A DNA stretch of 50,253 nucleotides from an uncultured Bacteroidales bacterium (GCA_902779315.1 CACZBC010000009.1:1-50253); one strand, 5' to 3'. Shown: positions 15,986-24,757, counted from the stretch's first letter. Numbers and translations are program-made. The notes: generated by a model from the sequence alone, not told the origin.

Positions 15986-16942
15986 ATGAAAGTCATCGAC
16001 ATTTTGAATGGCAAACGGCGTCCTTTCGCCAGTTTCGAACTTGTTCCACCTTTGAAAGGCAGTGATGCGAGCCGTCTCTACCAGAGCCTCGACCCCTTGA
16101 TGGAGTTCCAACCTCCCTTCATCAATATCACTTGCCATCGTGATGAAATAGAGTTCGTTCCAAAAGGTGACGGAACTTTCACTAGGATGACTTTGGCAAA
16201 ACGACCTGGCACAGTTGCTATCGTGGCTGCTATTATGCGTCGTTATCCCAAGTTGGAGATTGTGCCACACGTCATTTGTGGAGGCTCTTCATGCAGTAGA
16301 GTTGAGAGCGAACTGCTTGATCTCCACTTCCTTGGCATCAACAACATTATGGCTTTGCGAGGTGACGCTTTGCCTGGACAAAAACATTTTTTGCCAGAAC
16401 CAGACGGTTTCTCGCACAGTTCGGAATTGGTTGGGATGATTAGTGACCTGAATCGTGGCCAATATCTCGACCCTACAGTAAAGCAAGGGCTTGCAACCGA
16501 CTTCTGCATCGGTGTTGCAGGCTATCCAGAGAAGCACTTCGAGGCAGCCAATTTGGAGAGCGACATCCAGAATCTTCGGGGGAAAGTGGAGGCTGGAGCG
16601 GACTATATCGTCACTCAAATGTTCTTCGACAACGAGAAGTTTTTCACGTTTGTCGAGCTTTGCAGAAAGGCTGGCATCAACGTTCCCATTATTCCTGGCC
16701 TCAAACCCATCTCGTCGAAAAAGCAGATTGACATGCTTCCGCGAGCCTTCCACATTGACATTCCGCAGGAACTCGTCAGCCTGATGAACAAGACTAAGAC
16801 TGCCGAAGACGCCTACCAGCTTGGCATCGAATGGGCTATTAAGCAGAGTCGAGAACTCTTGGAACACGGTTTCCCTGCCATACATTATTATACTATGGCC
16901 AAGCCTGACAATGTCTGCGAAATCGTTCGGGCTGTCTTCTGA
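15986..16942 (+). CDS. metF: 5,10-methylenetetrahydrofolate reductase
   Basis: FAD enzyme making the methyltetrahydrofolate that MetH consumes. 318 residues forming one TIM-barrel: the N-terminal FASFELVPP with the conserved Glu, ITCHRDE, VPHVICGG, IMALRGD (folate/FAD region), GVAGYPEKH, QMFFDNEKFF and PIIPGLKPI are all typical of the family. The ATG lies one base after the metH stop, so the two enzymes of the methyl branch are made from one mRNA. The C-terminus, IHYYTMAKPD, matches the family end, so the gene is complete. Confidence 0.95.
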   Translation: MKVIDILNGKRRPFASFELVPPLKGSDASRLYQSLDPLMEFQPPFINITCHRDEIEFVPKGDGTFTRMTLAKRPGTVAIVAAIMRRYPKLEIVPHVICGGSSCSRVESELLDLHFLGINNIMALRGDALPGQKHFLPEPDGFSHSSELVGMISDLNRGQYLDPTVKQGLATDFCIGVAGYPEKHFEAANLESDIQNLRGKVEAGADYIVTQMFFDNEKFFTFVELCRKAGINVPIIPGLKPISSKKQIDMLPRAFHIDIPQELVSLMNKTKTAEDAYQLGIEWAIKQSRELLEHGFPAIHYYTMAKPDNVCEIVRAVF

Positions 16943-16965
16943 GGAAAGACGGCTCGCCGTTTTCC
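16943..16965 (+). terminator. hairpin after metF
   Basis: GGAAAgACGGC - TC - GCCGTTTTCC forms a stem with one bulge directly after the stop codon. It is followed by A residues, not a T-run, so it may be a mRNA 3' stabiliser or a weak terminator. Confidence 0.4.
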
Positions 16966-17079
16966 TAAAAAACCTTAATCTCTGATTATAACTGAACGTT
17001 TTCCGTTTTCAGGTGTTTGCAATAATGAGAGCGCCTCAGAAATAGGAAATATAATAATGTATAGTCACAGATTAAGAAT

Positions 17080-18297
17080 ATGAAAAGGACAATCTTTCTT
17101 TTTTTAACGCTTGTATGCGGAACTTTAGCCTTTTCGCAGAAGGCAGAAACCATAGAATCCATCGTCTCCAAGAGTCATGAAGCGGATTGGTATGCTGCCC
17201 AAATGGAGGCTTGGCAAAAGGTAATTGACGAGAATCCACAAGACAACGAATGGGCTTGGAGGAACTTGTTCAGAGCCTCATATTACCATGATTCCTTTAC
17301 AAATGGATGGAAGAGTTGGGAAGAGCAAGACCAATCGAAGACGGCAAAAGTGGTTCGCGAGATAGAAACCCGTTTTCCTGACAGTTATTTATCAAACCTG
17401 TGCAAGAGCCGTTTTGCTTTAAGTGCTGACTCCATTGCTTCCAGGAGAGGAGATTTCGTTCGCCGAGCTATAGAACTTATGCCGGAAAATGCGTGTGCTG
17501 AGGACATCAACTACTTGGCTTGCCGCATGTGGATTGCCGATCCTGAAAGCCCTCTCGTGAATGAACTGTTCACCAAGTCGTACAGGAACAAGTATTATCC
17601 TGCCCGTATCATGCAGTTCAACAGGAACATGCTGCTCTGTATGGAGCCAAACGCGATATACTTCCCAAACGGAGACCTCGATTCTGCTCCGATGAAGATA
17701 CTGCAGGAAGCACTTGAAGAACGCAAGGATGTGACCATCATCAACGTGTCGTTCCTGCATGCAGACAGTTTTATGGAGGCCCTCTACAAGAAGCTTGGCA
17801 TCAAGCCTCTCACCATTAATCTGCAAGATTACAGTAAGTACGGCGAGGACTGGGCCAGGCATTATGAGGCCGACATCATTATGTATCTGATAAAGGAAAG
17901 TGGCAGGCCTGCCTACTTCTCACCCACAAACCCCAAAACAACCATTCTCGACAGGGACAGCATCTACAACGAGGGACTTGTCCTGAAGTACAGCCCCAAG
18001 CCTTACGACAATTTTTCCGTTGCCATGCATAATGTGAAAGAGGTCTACAACCTTGAGTATCTGGCAGAGCCCGACCTTGTGTATGACGATTGGGAAACAA
18101 GCGGAATGACTGACATGAACCATGTTACGCTCCTTTCCAACCTGATTTCGAAGTTCAAGAAAAAGGGCGAAATCGCTCAAGCGGAACATCTGCACAACAT
18201 CCTCAACAAGTGCCTTTACAGATGTGGAAAGCAGTTCCCTGCCAAAGCACAAGAGTATTTCGACAATCTGCTAAAGGAACAAATCGAAGAGAAGTGA
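17080..18297 (+). CDS. secreted protein of unknown function upstream of an ECF sigma gene
   Basis: A 405-residue protein with a signal peptide (MKRTIFLFLTLVCGTLAFSQ). The mature part is rich in Trp/Asn/Glu helices (AWRNLFRASYYHDSF; KSRFALSADSIASR) of the helical-repeat type. Residues about 245-310 contain an alpha/beta-looking segment (MYLIKESGRPAYFSPTN). I recognise no family or catalytic site. The TGA overlaps the sigma-factor ATG by one base, so translation is coupled. Position in front of sigma and anti-sigma genes suggests a role in sensing or in the response controlled by that sigma factor; this is inferred from context only. Confidence 0.75.
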   Translation: MKRTIFLFLTLVCGTLAFSQKAETIESIVSKSHEADWYAAQMEAWQKVIDENPQDNEWAWRNLFRASYYHDSFTNGWKSWEEQDQSKTAKVVREIETRFPDSYLSNLCKSRFALSADSIASRRGDFVRRAIELMPENACAEDINYLACRMWIADPESPLVNELFTKSYRNKYYPARIMQFNRNMLLCMEPNAIYFPNGDLDSAPMKILQEALEERKDVTIINVSFLHADSFMEALYKKLGIKPLTINLQDYSKYGEDWARHYEADIIMYLIKESGRPAYFSPTNPKTTILDRDSIYNEGLVLKYSPKPYDNFSVAMHNVKEVYNLEYLAEPDLVYDDWETSGMTDMNHVTLLSNLISKFKKKGEIAQAEHLHNILNKCLYRCGKQFPAKAQEYFDNLLKEQIEEK

Positions 18298-18872
18298 TGA
18301 CTATTTCCCATTTGTTCAAGCCTCTCAGCTCGTTCACGGATGATGAACTGATGCAAAAGGTAAGCGAGAAGGACGATGATAGGGCTTTTGGCGAGCTCTA
18401 CCATCGTCATGCTCGAAGGCTTATGGGCTTCTTCTTCAGGCAGTTAGAAAGGGATGAAGCTTTGGCTTCCGACTTTACGCAAGACGCCTTCATGCGTGTC
18501 TGGACTGCTCGCGACAAGTTTGCTGGAGCTAGTTTCCGTACTTGGCTCTTCACCATCGCCTTTAATCTGCTCAAGAATCACTACCGTCATGCAGAACATC
18601 AGAAGCAGTTCGAGCAGTTCGTCAGCCTACATCAACCGACAACAGAGGACAGCAAAATCATCGAACAACTGGATGACGAGGCCTTCAACAAGGCTTTGAG
18701 ACAGGAATTGGAGCACTTGTCGTCTGATGCCAGACTGCTCTTTTCCCTCCGATTCGAAGAGGAACTCTCCGTTCCGCAAATAGCCGAAGTGATGGCGATT
18801 CCTGAAGGAACCGTCAAATCACGACTTTATACATTAACCCAATCACTCAAGAAAAAACTTTGCTCAGCATGA
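18297..18872 (+). CDS. ECF-type RNA polymerase sigma factor
   Basis: A 191-residue sigma-70 family protein with only regions 2 and 4. Region 2 (about 25-90): FGELYHRHARRLMGFF, then ASDFTQDAFMRVWTARDKF and FRTWLFTIAFNLLKNHYR. Region 4 (about 140-188): LLFSLRFEEELSVPQIAEVMAIPEGTVKSRL, a helix-turn-helix for the -35-like element. It directs RNA polymerase to an alternative promoter set. The start at 18297 (TGATG overlap with the upstream stop) is preferred to a longer frame that runs inside the upstream gene. The stop overlaps the next start by ATGA. It lacks the long Sus-type FecI neighbourhood (no FecR or TonB receptor follows). Confidence 0.92.
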   Translation: MTISHLFKPLSSFTDDELMQKVSEKDDDRAFGELYHRHARRLMGFFFRQLERDEALASDFTQDAFMRVWTARDKFAGASFRTWLFTIAFNLLKNHYRHAEHQKQFEQFVSLHQPTTEDSKIIEQLDDEAFNKALRQELEHLSSDARLLFSLRFEEELSVPQIAEVMAIPEGTVKSRLYTLTQSLKKKLCSA

Positions 18873-19318
18873 AAAACTTTGAAGATAGACTCACCAAATC
18901 GGCACAAAACCTTGCTTTCGAGGACAACAGGAGAATGCATGTCCCATCAAATCCACTCGGCAAAAAGGCTTCTTACTGGAGTTGGGTGGCCACACCAGCA
19001 GCAGCTGTCGTGGGTATAGTCCTTGGTATGTCCCTGAATTCGATTGTGAACGAGGACTCATCCGTCCAGTTTGTTCAAACGACAGACACAGTCGAAGTGG
19101 TTCGACCAGTTCACGACACTCTGTTTCTCACCCAAGTTGTGGAGAAGGAAAGGATTGTCGAACGACCCGTTTACATTCAGAAAAATGCCGATTCCATCGA
19201 GAATTCGTTAGCTTCGGAACAAAGCGAAAAGCCTTCTTTAACTGAAGATGAGGACACTCCTCCCTGCACATCCATCCAATGTGACGGCATCAACTATGCC
19301 CTCCTGACTTTGAGGTGA
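18869..19318 (+). CDS. single-pass membrane protein, likely anti-sigma factor
   Basis: 149 residues: about 35 polar cytoplasmic residues (KNFEDRLTKSAQNLAFED), one transmembrane helix (WVATPAAAVVGIVLGMSL, about 38-57), and an acidic periplasmic tail with coiled-coil propensity (VEKERIVERPVYIQ) and a Cys pair (PPCTSIQC). Start at 18869 overlaps the sigma stop by four bases. The topology and place directly behind an ECF sigma gene are those of anti-sigma factors. I see no zinc-binding HxxxCxxC motif, so it is not a ZAS-type. It could alternatively be just a membrane partner of the sigma factor. Confidence 0.65.
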   Translation: MKNFEDRLTKSAQNLAFEDNRRMHVPSNPLGKKASYWSWVATPAAAVVGIVLGMSLNSIVNEDSSVQFVQTTDTVEVVRPVHDTLFLTQVVEKERIVERPVYIQKNADSIENSLASEQSEKPSLTEDEDTPPCTSIQCDGINYALLTLR

Positions 19319-19370
19319 AAACAGAAGAACACTTCGTCTTGGAAAACATAGCGTAGTTAAAATGCAAACG

Positions 19371-19446
19371 TATAGTGTGACGATTGCATTTTACTAGTGT
19401 GAAGTTGGCATTTAACTAGTGTGAAGTTGGCCGACATCACACTATA
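19371..19446. repeat. 22-bp array C (4 units)
   Basis: Cores TATAGTGTGA (19371), ACTAGTGTGA (19393, 19415) and TCACACTATA (19437) are exactly 22 bp apart. The first and last cores are reverse complements of each other, so the array has inverted ends. It fills the gap between two convergent genes and ends 9 bp before the stop codon of the leftward DUF4353 gene. Confidence 0.95.
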
Positions 19447-19454
19447 CGTTTTCT

Positions 19455-22301
19455 CTATTGGGCTGTGAAGCTTGTCGTTTGGGTTGAACCTGATGCTGAA
19501 CTACCCAAGTAAACTCCGTGCCATTCGCTTGTTGCGTCAGTTGGTTTGGTAGTGCTATACTTGACATTATAGCTGCTGCCCCTCGTCATTCCCTTAGCTG
19601 TGAAGAGAGAAAGAGTGCTGCTGAAGCTGGCTTCAACCGAGTAGGTAACGAGGTTGTTGCCGCTCGCATCGGCCAAAGTATAGTAGCGATTTGGTGCATA
19701 ACTGATGCTGGAAGTGCTGAGATAATATCCCTGAACTGCGCTTCCGATACTGCTCGAGGAGCCGCCTCCTCCCCAGCCTCCGCCGCCACCACCTTGCGAA
19801 CCGCCTCCGCTGATAGCGATTCCGTTACCAGTTATCTGGATGTAGGAGTTGTTGTCGCAGTCGAAACCTTCTTCAGGACCACCTTTCGAGGAATAAGCCA
19901 ACACGGTTCCATCTCCGATTTGGATGGCCCCGCTTTGTCCGTAATTACTGTCAACTGCGTCATTTCCAAAGCCATAGCAGACGACTATGCCGCCTTCGAA
20001 GCGAATCGCTCCTGGCGAATTGATGCAGTCATCATAGCACTTGAAGTAGTGTTTGCCTCCGTTGAAGACAATCGAAGCATTCGACTTCAGCTTGCTCTCC
20101 AAGCCTTCTGCTCCAGTCTGACTGGTCGTAACAACCGTTTCGCCACCATTTATCGTGATGGCACCTGTTGCTTTGATGGCTTTGGCCGAAGATGTGCTGA
20201 GATATTTGGCACCAGTCGTGCTGACAGTTAGCGTGGGTCCTTCCTCATCATTCTTGCCGATAACGAGCGTTCCATCACTCTTGATGCCCTTACCACCTTG
20301 CCCAGACATACTGATGGAAATGGTTCCTCCCTGCAAGTTGATGCTTCCGTCCGAGGTGAGACCTTTTGCTGTCGAGTAGTTGCTGGTCGTGCCTGTGCCT
20401 GTTCCACTATTGGTAATCGTGATGGAGCCGCCAGTCGTGGTGAGTACCTTATCACATGAAATGCCCTTCGCTGCAGCTCCGGTATTGTTGATGATAATGG
20501 TTCCTCCGGCAATTGTGATGTTTCCATCGCCCTTGATACCAGCTGCAGTAGCGAACTTGTTGCCTGAAGGAGTGACTGAGCCGCTATCTGTGATTGTGCC
20601 GTTCTCGTAGCGAGAAGTGTAGTCGGAAACTGTGAAAGTATAGACTGTGCCGCTTCTCTGCGGGTTGGAAGTATTGATAAAGTAATAGACAGAAGGTGTC
20701 GTTTCGGTCGGACCGCTTACTGTCGAGGTGCGAATCGTATAGGTTTGTCCGCCTCCACCACCGCCAGGACCGCCTCCGCCAGTACGGGTATAGTTGTCGC
20801 TTGCAAAGTAGAACTGACCGTCAGGAACTTCGTCGAAGTCGTAGTAATAGAATGTACGCGTAGTCTGACCAGTTGCAGAAACTGTGATGGTGTGAGTCAG
20901 TTGATCTATCTTGGTACCGTCCGAACTGTAGAGATACACGACATTCTTCCAATATTGGCTGGTTGTGGAATTGAGCGCAACACAGATGCGATAGACAGTT
21001 TCCTCGTCGCCATCATCACCACCATCGCCTCCGTCGCCTCCTGCATCATCCTCTTCTACGTTTCTCGAAAGGTCGAGAGCGGCTCCAGAGCCATTTGCCT
21101 TGATATTGATGGTGGGTGAAGCCGCGTCTTCACTAATGTTAAGATTGCCGTCAGCACTGATGCCTTTGCCTGCTTCGGCAGTATTGTTGATGGTGATTGA
21201 ACCGCCACAAATGTCGAGGTCACCACTTGCTTTGATGCCCACAACATAGCCCGGGTCGTTGTTCACCACTATGTATTTGCCGGTTTGGGTAATGTCGAGC
21301 TCTCCCCCATTTATGAAGATGTCGTCTTTACTCTTGAAGCCTTTGTTTCCGTCGCCAGTCGTTGTGATGGTGATATTACCCCCATCGATAGTCATCAGGC
21401 TGTCGCTCTTGACGGCAGCCACATCTCTTTCTGTAACTGAGACATTGAGAGTGCCGCCTCGAAGCACGAGTTGTCCGTCGAAATCATCTCCTTCCTGAGT
21501 TGCCTCAGCCTGTATTCCGTCGCCTTTCACGCCGTTGATGGTAACAGAACTGCCGTTCATCTTGAAGTACTGGCCTGCATGAATGCCGTCACCTTTCGCT
21601 CCGATAATGTTGATGCCACCAGTTGTGGCCTTCACCAACATGTATTCTTTCGTCTTGATTGCGTGGGTGTAATTACCTTTCACAGTAAGCGTTCCGCCTT
21701 TGCTGACCTCGAGATGGCCTTTGCAATAAAGGGCTGCTTTCTGTCCGAGACTGTCTGCGCAGTCCTCCAGATAGTTTTCCGTCCCTTCAAAGAGTTCGAG
21801 AGCGATTCGCTTGCCGCACTTTATGTCGAGAGCCGCTCCAGTCGTACTTTTCAGACTCACGCCAGCAAGTCGGATGCAGGCCTTGTATTCGCCGTTGTAG
21901 GTGAAACTTCCCTCCTCGCTTTCTCCGCTGAGAATGAAGCACATCTCCCTGTCCGTATTTGTGTTCGTCAGGTTGACTGCGGCTCCAACTATCTCAGTTG
22001 AAATGCCTTTCACGCTTTCCGGACTGACCTTCGCAACCTGTCCCTCATATAAAATATATAAGGTATCAGTCACAATTTCGCCCGTTTCATCGGGTTTTCT
22101 GAAAGTGATGCTATCCACTTCATTCACGTCGAAAACGGTTTCACCAATCGTTATTTTCTCGTCTGCGAAGAGCATTTCCGCCACATCCAATCTGGCGAAA
22201 GAGCCGTCTTTCCACACGTAAATACCGTCTATATCAGCAGCATAGAGAGCTAGCAGACAGATAGCAAAGCAGAAAGAGAGTATGTATTTTACGGATTTCA
22301 T
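19455..22301 (-). CDS. large secreted carbohydrate-binding DUF4353-type protein
   Basis: 948 residues from the ATG at 22301 (signal peptide MKSVKYILSFCFAICLLALYA); the longer frame would include the -7 element at 22336-22343. Most of the protein is a right-handed beta-solenoid pattern: short repeats of the type GDGIHAGQYFKMNGSSVTI, KSDSLMTIDGGNITITTTG, and AKGISCDKVLTTTGGSITI. This fits carbohydrate-binding DUF4353 proteins of Bacteroidetes. Two glycine runs (GGGGPGGGGGG and GGGWGGGG) act as flexible linkers, and a Thr/Ser-rich C-terminus follows. Likely surface-exposed or secreted; ligand unknown. It is transcribed toward array C, divergently from the PBP4 gene. Confidence 0.82.
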   Translation of the reverse strand: MKSVKYILSFCFAICLLALYAADIDGIYVWKDGSFARLDVAEMLFADEKITIGETVFDVNEVDSITFRKPDETGEIVTDTLYILYEGQVAKVSPESVKGISTEIVGAAVNLTNTNTDREMCFILSGESEEGSFTYNGEYKACIRLAGVSLKSTTGAALDIKCGKRIALELFEGTENYLEDCADSLGQKAALYCKGHLEVSKGGTLTVKGNYTHAIKTKEYMLVKATTGGINIIGAKGDGIHAGQYFKMNGSSVTINGVKGDGIQAEATQEGDDFDGQLVLRGGTLNVSVTERDVAAVKSDSLMTIDGGNITITTTGDGNKGFKSKDDIFINGGELDITQTGKYIVVNNDPGYVVGIKASGDLDICGGSITINNTAEAGKGISADGNLNISEDAASPTINIKANGSGAALDLSRNVEEDDAGGDGGDGGDDGDEETVYRICVALNSTTSQYWKNVVYLYSSDGTKIDQLTHTITVSATGQTTRTFYYYDFDEVPDGQFYFASDNYTRTGGGGPGGGGGGQTYTIRTSTVSGPTETTPSVYYFINTSNPQRSGTVYTFTVSDYTSRYENGTITDSGSVTPSGNKFATAAGIKGDGNITIAGGTIIINNTGAAAKGISCDKVLTTTGGSITITNSGTGTGTTSNYSTAKGLTSDGSINLQGGTISISMSGQGGKGIKSDGTLVIGKNDEEGPTLTVSTTGAKYLSTSSAKAIKATGAITINGGETVVTTSQTGAEGLESKLKSNASIVFNGGKHYFKCYDDCINSPGAIRFEGGIVVCYGFGNDAVDSNYGQSGAIQIGDGTVLAYSSKGGPEEGFDCDNNSYIQITGNGIAISGGGSQGGGGGGWGGGGSSSSIGSAVQGYYLSTSSISYAPNRYYTLADASGNNLVTYSVEASFSSTLSLFTAKGMTRGSSYNVKYSTTKPTDATSEWHGVYLGSSASGSTQTTSFTAQ

Positions 22302-22335
22302 ACTTTTATAATAATGTATAGGTGTTTTACGAGGG

Positions 22336-22343
22336 CAAAAATA
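22336..22343 (-). promoter_or_regulatory. -7 element (TATTTTTG) of the DUF4353 gene
   Basis: Minus-strand TATTTTTG lies 34 bp upstream of the ATG at 22301. There is no TTG at the expected -33 distance. Confidence 0.45.
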
Positions 22344-22451
22344 GGAAGTTATGTTCATTAAAAAAACTTTTTTATGAAAAATTCTTATAAAGTTCCGACC
22401 TTTTGCATATAATGAGGCATATACAGAGCAAGCAAAAGCCGTTTTGGAACC

Positions 22452-22605
22452 ACCTTAGTGACGTTTGCAATCATCACGTTTGACGTTCGCAAACTTCACA
22501 CTAGTAAATCGCAAACTTCACACTAGTAAATCGCAATCGTAACACTAGTAAATCGCAATCGTAACACTATACGTTTGCAATCGTAACACTATACGTTTTG
22601 AAACC
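22452..22605. repeat. 22-bp array D (7 units)
   Basis: Core starts at 22452, 22474, 22496, 22518, 22540, 22562 and 22584, each 22 bp apart: ACCTTAGTGA, TCACGTTTGA, TCACACTAGT twice, TAACACTAGT, TAACACTATA twice. Spacers after TAGT cores read AAATCGCAAACT/AATCG; after TATA cores they read CGTTTGCAATCG. It occupies the divergent region between the DUF4353 and PBP4 genes, about 50 bp upstream of the PBP4 -33 element. Confidence 0.95.
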
Positions 22606-22652
22606 ATAAGCGGTATGTTATTTTCCTTAGCAAGATAAATATGAAATTTATG

Positions 22653-22684
22653 TTGCAAATGTTGATTTTTTTTTCGTACCTTTG
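22653..22684 (+). promoter_or_regulatory. promoter of the PBP4-type gene (TTG-N21-TACCTTTG)
   Basis: TTG at 22653-22655 and TACCTTTG at 22677-22684 are separated by 21 bp, within the Bacteroidetes range; the ATG follows 21 bp later. Confidence 0.6.
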
Positions 22685-22705
22685 CACTTGAAATAAAACA
22701 AGCGA

Positions 22706-24037
22706 ATGAAATACACAAAGTATCTGCTTTTGCTTCTACTTGCGGCATCTTGTGCTTCGCAGCGTAGTGTTCGCCATCACAGCTATCAGGCTGACAGACA
22801 GCCTGTTCAGCCAGCAGTGGTGCAGCAACCTGTCGCAGTTCAGGAAGAGGAAGCGGTTCTGGAGCCTGAAGTCGTGGCAAGTGCCCGTCCTTTGGTTTCC
22901 CAGGTGTATCCCTTCCCTGAAGGAACTTGGCAATACTACAAGCAAAGAGCCCTCGATTCGCTCTGTCAATCGCCCATCTTCGAGACCACCCAGTTGGGAC
23001 TCTACGTATATGATCTGACGGATGGACTGCCTCTCTATGCCATCAACGCAGCCCACAGAATGCGTCCAGCCTCGTGCCAGAAGGTGGTTACGGCAGTTAC
23101 GGCCCTCAACTGTCTGAAGAAAGATTTCCAACTTCGGACAGAGTTCCGTATCTCTGGAAAGGTGACGGGTGGCGTTCTGCAAGGCAATCTCATCGTTGTT
23201 GGCGGAATGGATCCTCTCGTCATCTATGATGAATTGCTCGAAGCGGCCTTGACTATCAAGCAGAAACAAGGCATAGACCGAATAGCAGGCAACCTCGTCT
23301 TCGACCTTTCCATGCGCGAAGACAAGGAACTGGGCTGGGGTTGGTGCTGGGACGACGACTACGGCCCACTCTCCGCCCTGCTTGTAAACGGGAAAGACGG
23401 CTTCGAGGAAAAGTGGATTCAAGCACTCACCCAGGCTGGCATCAGCTTGAGCACGAGCACTCAAAGCCTGAAAGGTCAGGCCGACAGACAGTCGAAAACA
23501 GTCTATTCGATTCGCCACGACCTCGATGAACTGCTGGAACCGATGATGAAGAACAGCGACAACATCTATGCAGAATGCCTGTTCTATCAGATCGCAGCCA
23601 CAACTGGGAAGAAGTTTGCAGGCAGGAAAGAAGCCGCTCAAAGAACGGAAGAACTGCTCAGCAAAATAGGTCTGGATGCCAACCAATACAGGGTTGCAGA
23701 CGGAAGCGGCCTTTCGCTCTACAACTATGCCTCAGCCGAAATGCTTGTCGCTCTGCTTGGCTATGCCTGGAGAACAGAGTCCATCAAGGAACATCTGCTG
23801 CCTTCGCTGCCCGTTTCAGGCTTCGACGGAACCCTGAAGAACCGTATGGTAGGCACAGAAGCAGACGGAAACGTAAGGGCCAAGACTGGTACCGTCAACG
23901 GCATCTCCTCGCTGGCAGGATACATTACAACTGCGAACGGACACACCCTCGCCTTTGCCATCATCAATCAGGGCGTCGGTTCATCGGCGATGGGACGCAC
24001 TTTCCAGGACAAAGTATGCATAGAACTATGCAGATAA
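22706..24037 (+). CDS. PBP4-type D-alanyl-D-alanine carboxypeptidase/endopeptidase lipoprotein
   Basis: Peptidase family S13 enzyme acting on peptidoglycan in the periplasm. The 443-residue protein has a lipoprotein signal (LLLLLLAASC, Cys16) followed by a low-complexity Gln/Val/Glu linker to about residue 65. Active-site motifs are in place: SCQK (SxxK, near 117), SDN in MKNSDNIYAECL (SxN) and AKTGTVNG (KTG). The internal S13 domain is present but short. E. coli PBP4 is soluble, so the lipid anchor and linker are the notable features. It is followed 51 bp downstream by the coiled-coil protein and may share its transcript. Confidence 0.88.
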   Translation: MKYTKYLLLLLLAASCASQRSVRHHSYQADRQPVQPAVVQQPVAVQEEEAVLEPEVVASARPLVSQVYPFPEGTWQYYKQRALDSLCQSPIFETTQLGLYVYDLTDGLPLYAINAAHRMRPASCQKVVTAVTALNCLKKDFQLRTEFRISGKVTGGVLQGNLIVVGGMDPLVIYDELLEAALTIKQKQGIDRIAGNLVFDLSMREDKELGWGWCWDDDYGPLSALLVNGKDGFEEKWIQALTQAGISLSTSTQSLKGQADRQSKTVYSIRHDLDELLEPMMKNSDNIYAECLFYQIAATTGKKFAGRKEAAQRTEELLSKIGLDANQYRVADGSGLSLYNYASAEMLVALLGYAWRTESIKEHLLPSLPVSGFDGTLKNRMVGTEADGNVRAKTGTVNGISSLAGYITTANGHTLAFAIINQGVGSSAMGRTFQDKVCIELCR

Positions 24038-24088
24038 ACCATAATACAAATCAACTTAAAAACTCATAAACTAAAAAACTTAAACATT

Positions 24089-24667
24089 ATGAAAAAGATT
24101 TTAGCAATGGTGGCTATCGCCATCTCAATGCCCGTAATGGCACAGACAATGTACGACGGCAAGACTTGCGAACAGTGGAAGAACGAATTCGAGGTAGAGG
24201 TTGCTACTCTTAAAGGCGAACTCAACACCTTGAAGCAAAAGGCAAAGCTGGATGCAAGCACAGTAACAAAGTCCGAAATCAGCAAAAAAAGTGAACAACT
24301 GAAAAAGGCACAGGCAAACCTCAAGGTAGCCAAGAAAGCCGCCTCAATGGAGAAGAAGGGCGAATCTTCCTTGGAAAAAGCTCAGAACAAGACCGTTAAA
24401 CTGCAGGACAAACACGCAAAAGCTGGTGATAAACTCTCGAAGCTTCAGTCGAAAGCTACTAAAGCAGAGGCAAATGTGGCTAAGGCAGAACAGAACCTTC
24501 AAAAGGCTCAGCAGAAGCTTGAGAACATTCGCTCTGAAATAGAAAGCACCCAAACCAACATGGAAAACCTAAAGGGTGAACACGAACAGGCTAAGGGCGA
24601 CATCGACAAAGCTAAGGATGCAAGAGAACAAGCCAAGAAGTTCCTCCTCAACGGAATCAGGAAATAA
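24089..24667 (+). CDS. secreted coiled-coil protein
   Basis: A 192-residue protein with a signal peptide (MKKILAMVAIAISMPVMAQ). Nearly all of the mature chain is Lys/Glu/Ala/Gln-rich helix with heptad character (VEVATLKGELNTLKQKAKL; ANVAKAEQNLQKAQQKLEN), so it should form an elongated coiled coil in the periplasm. No enzymatic domain is visible. Position after a lipid-anchored peptidoglycan hydrolase raises the possibility of an envelope-spacing or hydrolase-partner role, but only by context. It ends 9 bp before array E. Confidence 0.75.
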   Translation: MKKILAMVAIAISMPVMAQTMYDGKTCEQWKNEFEVEVATLKGELNTLKQKAKLDASTVTKSEISKKSEQLKKAQANLKVAKKAASMEKKGESSLEKAQNKTVKLQDKHAKAGDKLSKLQSKATKAEANVAKAEQNLQKAQQKLENIRSEIESTQTNMENLKGEHEQAKGDIDKAKDAREQAKKFLLNGIRK

Positions 24668-24675
24668 GAAAACGA

Positions 24676-24751
24676 AGCGTGCCTAAATGGCAAACTTGGC
24701 ACGTGTAATTGCTCAACTAAGCATGCCTAATCCACAAACTAGGCGTGCTTA
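24676..24751. repeat. 22-bp array E (4 units, diverged core)
   Basis: Cores AGCGTGCCTA (24676), GGCACGTGTA (24698), AGCATGCCTA (24720) and GGCGTGCTTA (24742) keep the exact 22-bp period; the 12-bp spacers (AATGGCAAACTT, ATTGCTCAACTA, ATCCACAAACTA) resemble the AAATCGCAAACT spacers of other arrays. The cores differ strongly from the usual ACTAGTGTGA. It lies between two convergent genes. Confidence 0.75.
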
Positions 24752-24757
24752 GTTTTT
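24715..24757 (+). terminator. intrinsic terminator formed by array E
   Basis: Arms 24715-24729 and 24740-24754 form a 15-bp stem with one G-T wobble, a 10-base loop and a T-run at the right end (24753-24757). It serves the rightward coiled-coil gene and, since the left arm begins with AA, possibly also the convergent methyltransferase gene. Confidence 0.75.

Noticed and set aside
16943-16990. Strong intrinsic terminator after metF
   Set aside because: The stem is good but is followed by adenines, not a T-run; kept only as a low-confidence hairpin.
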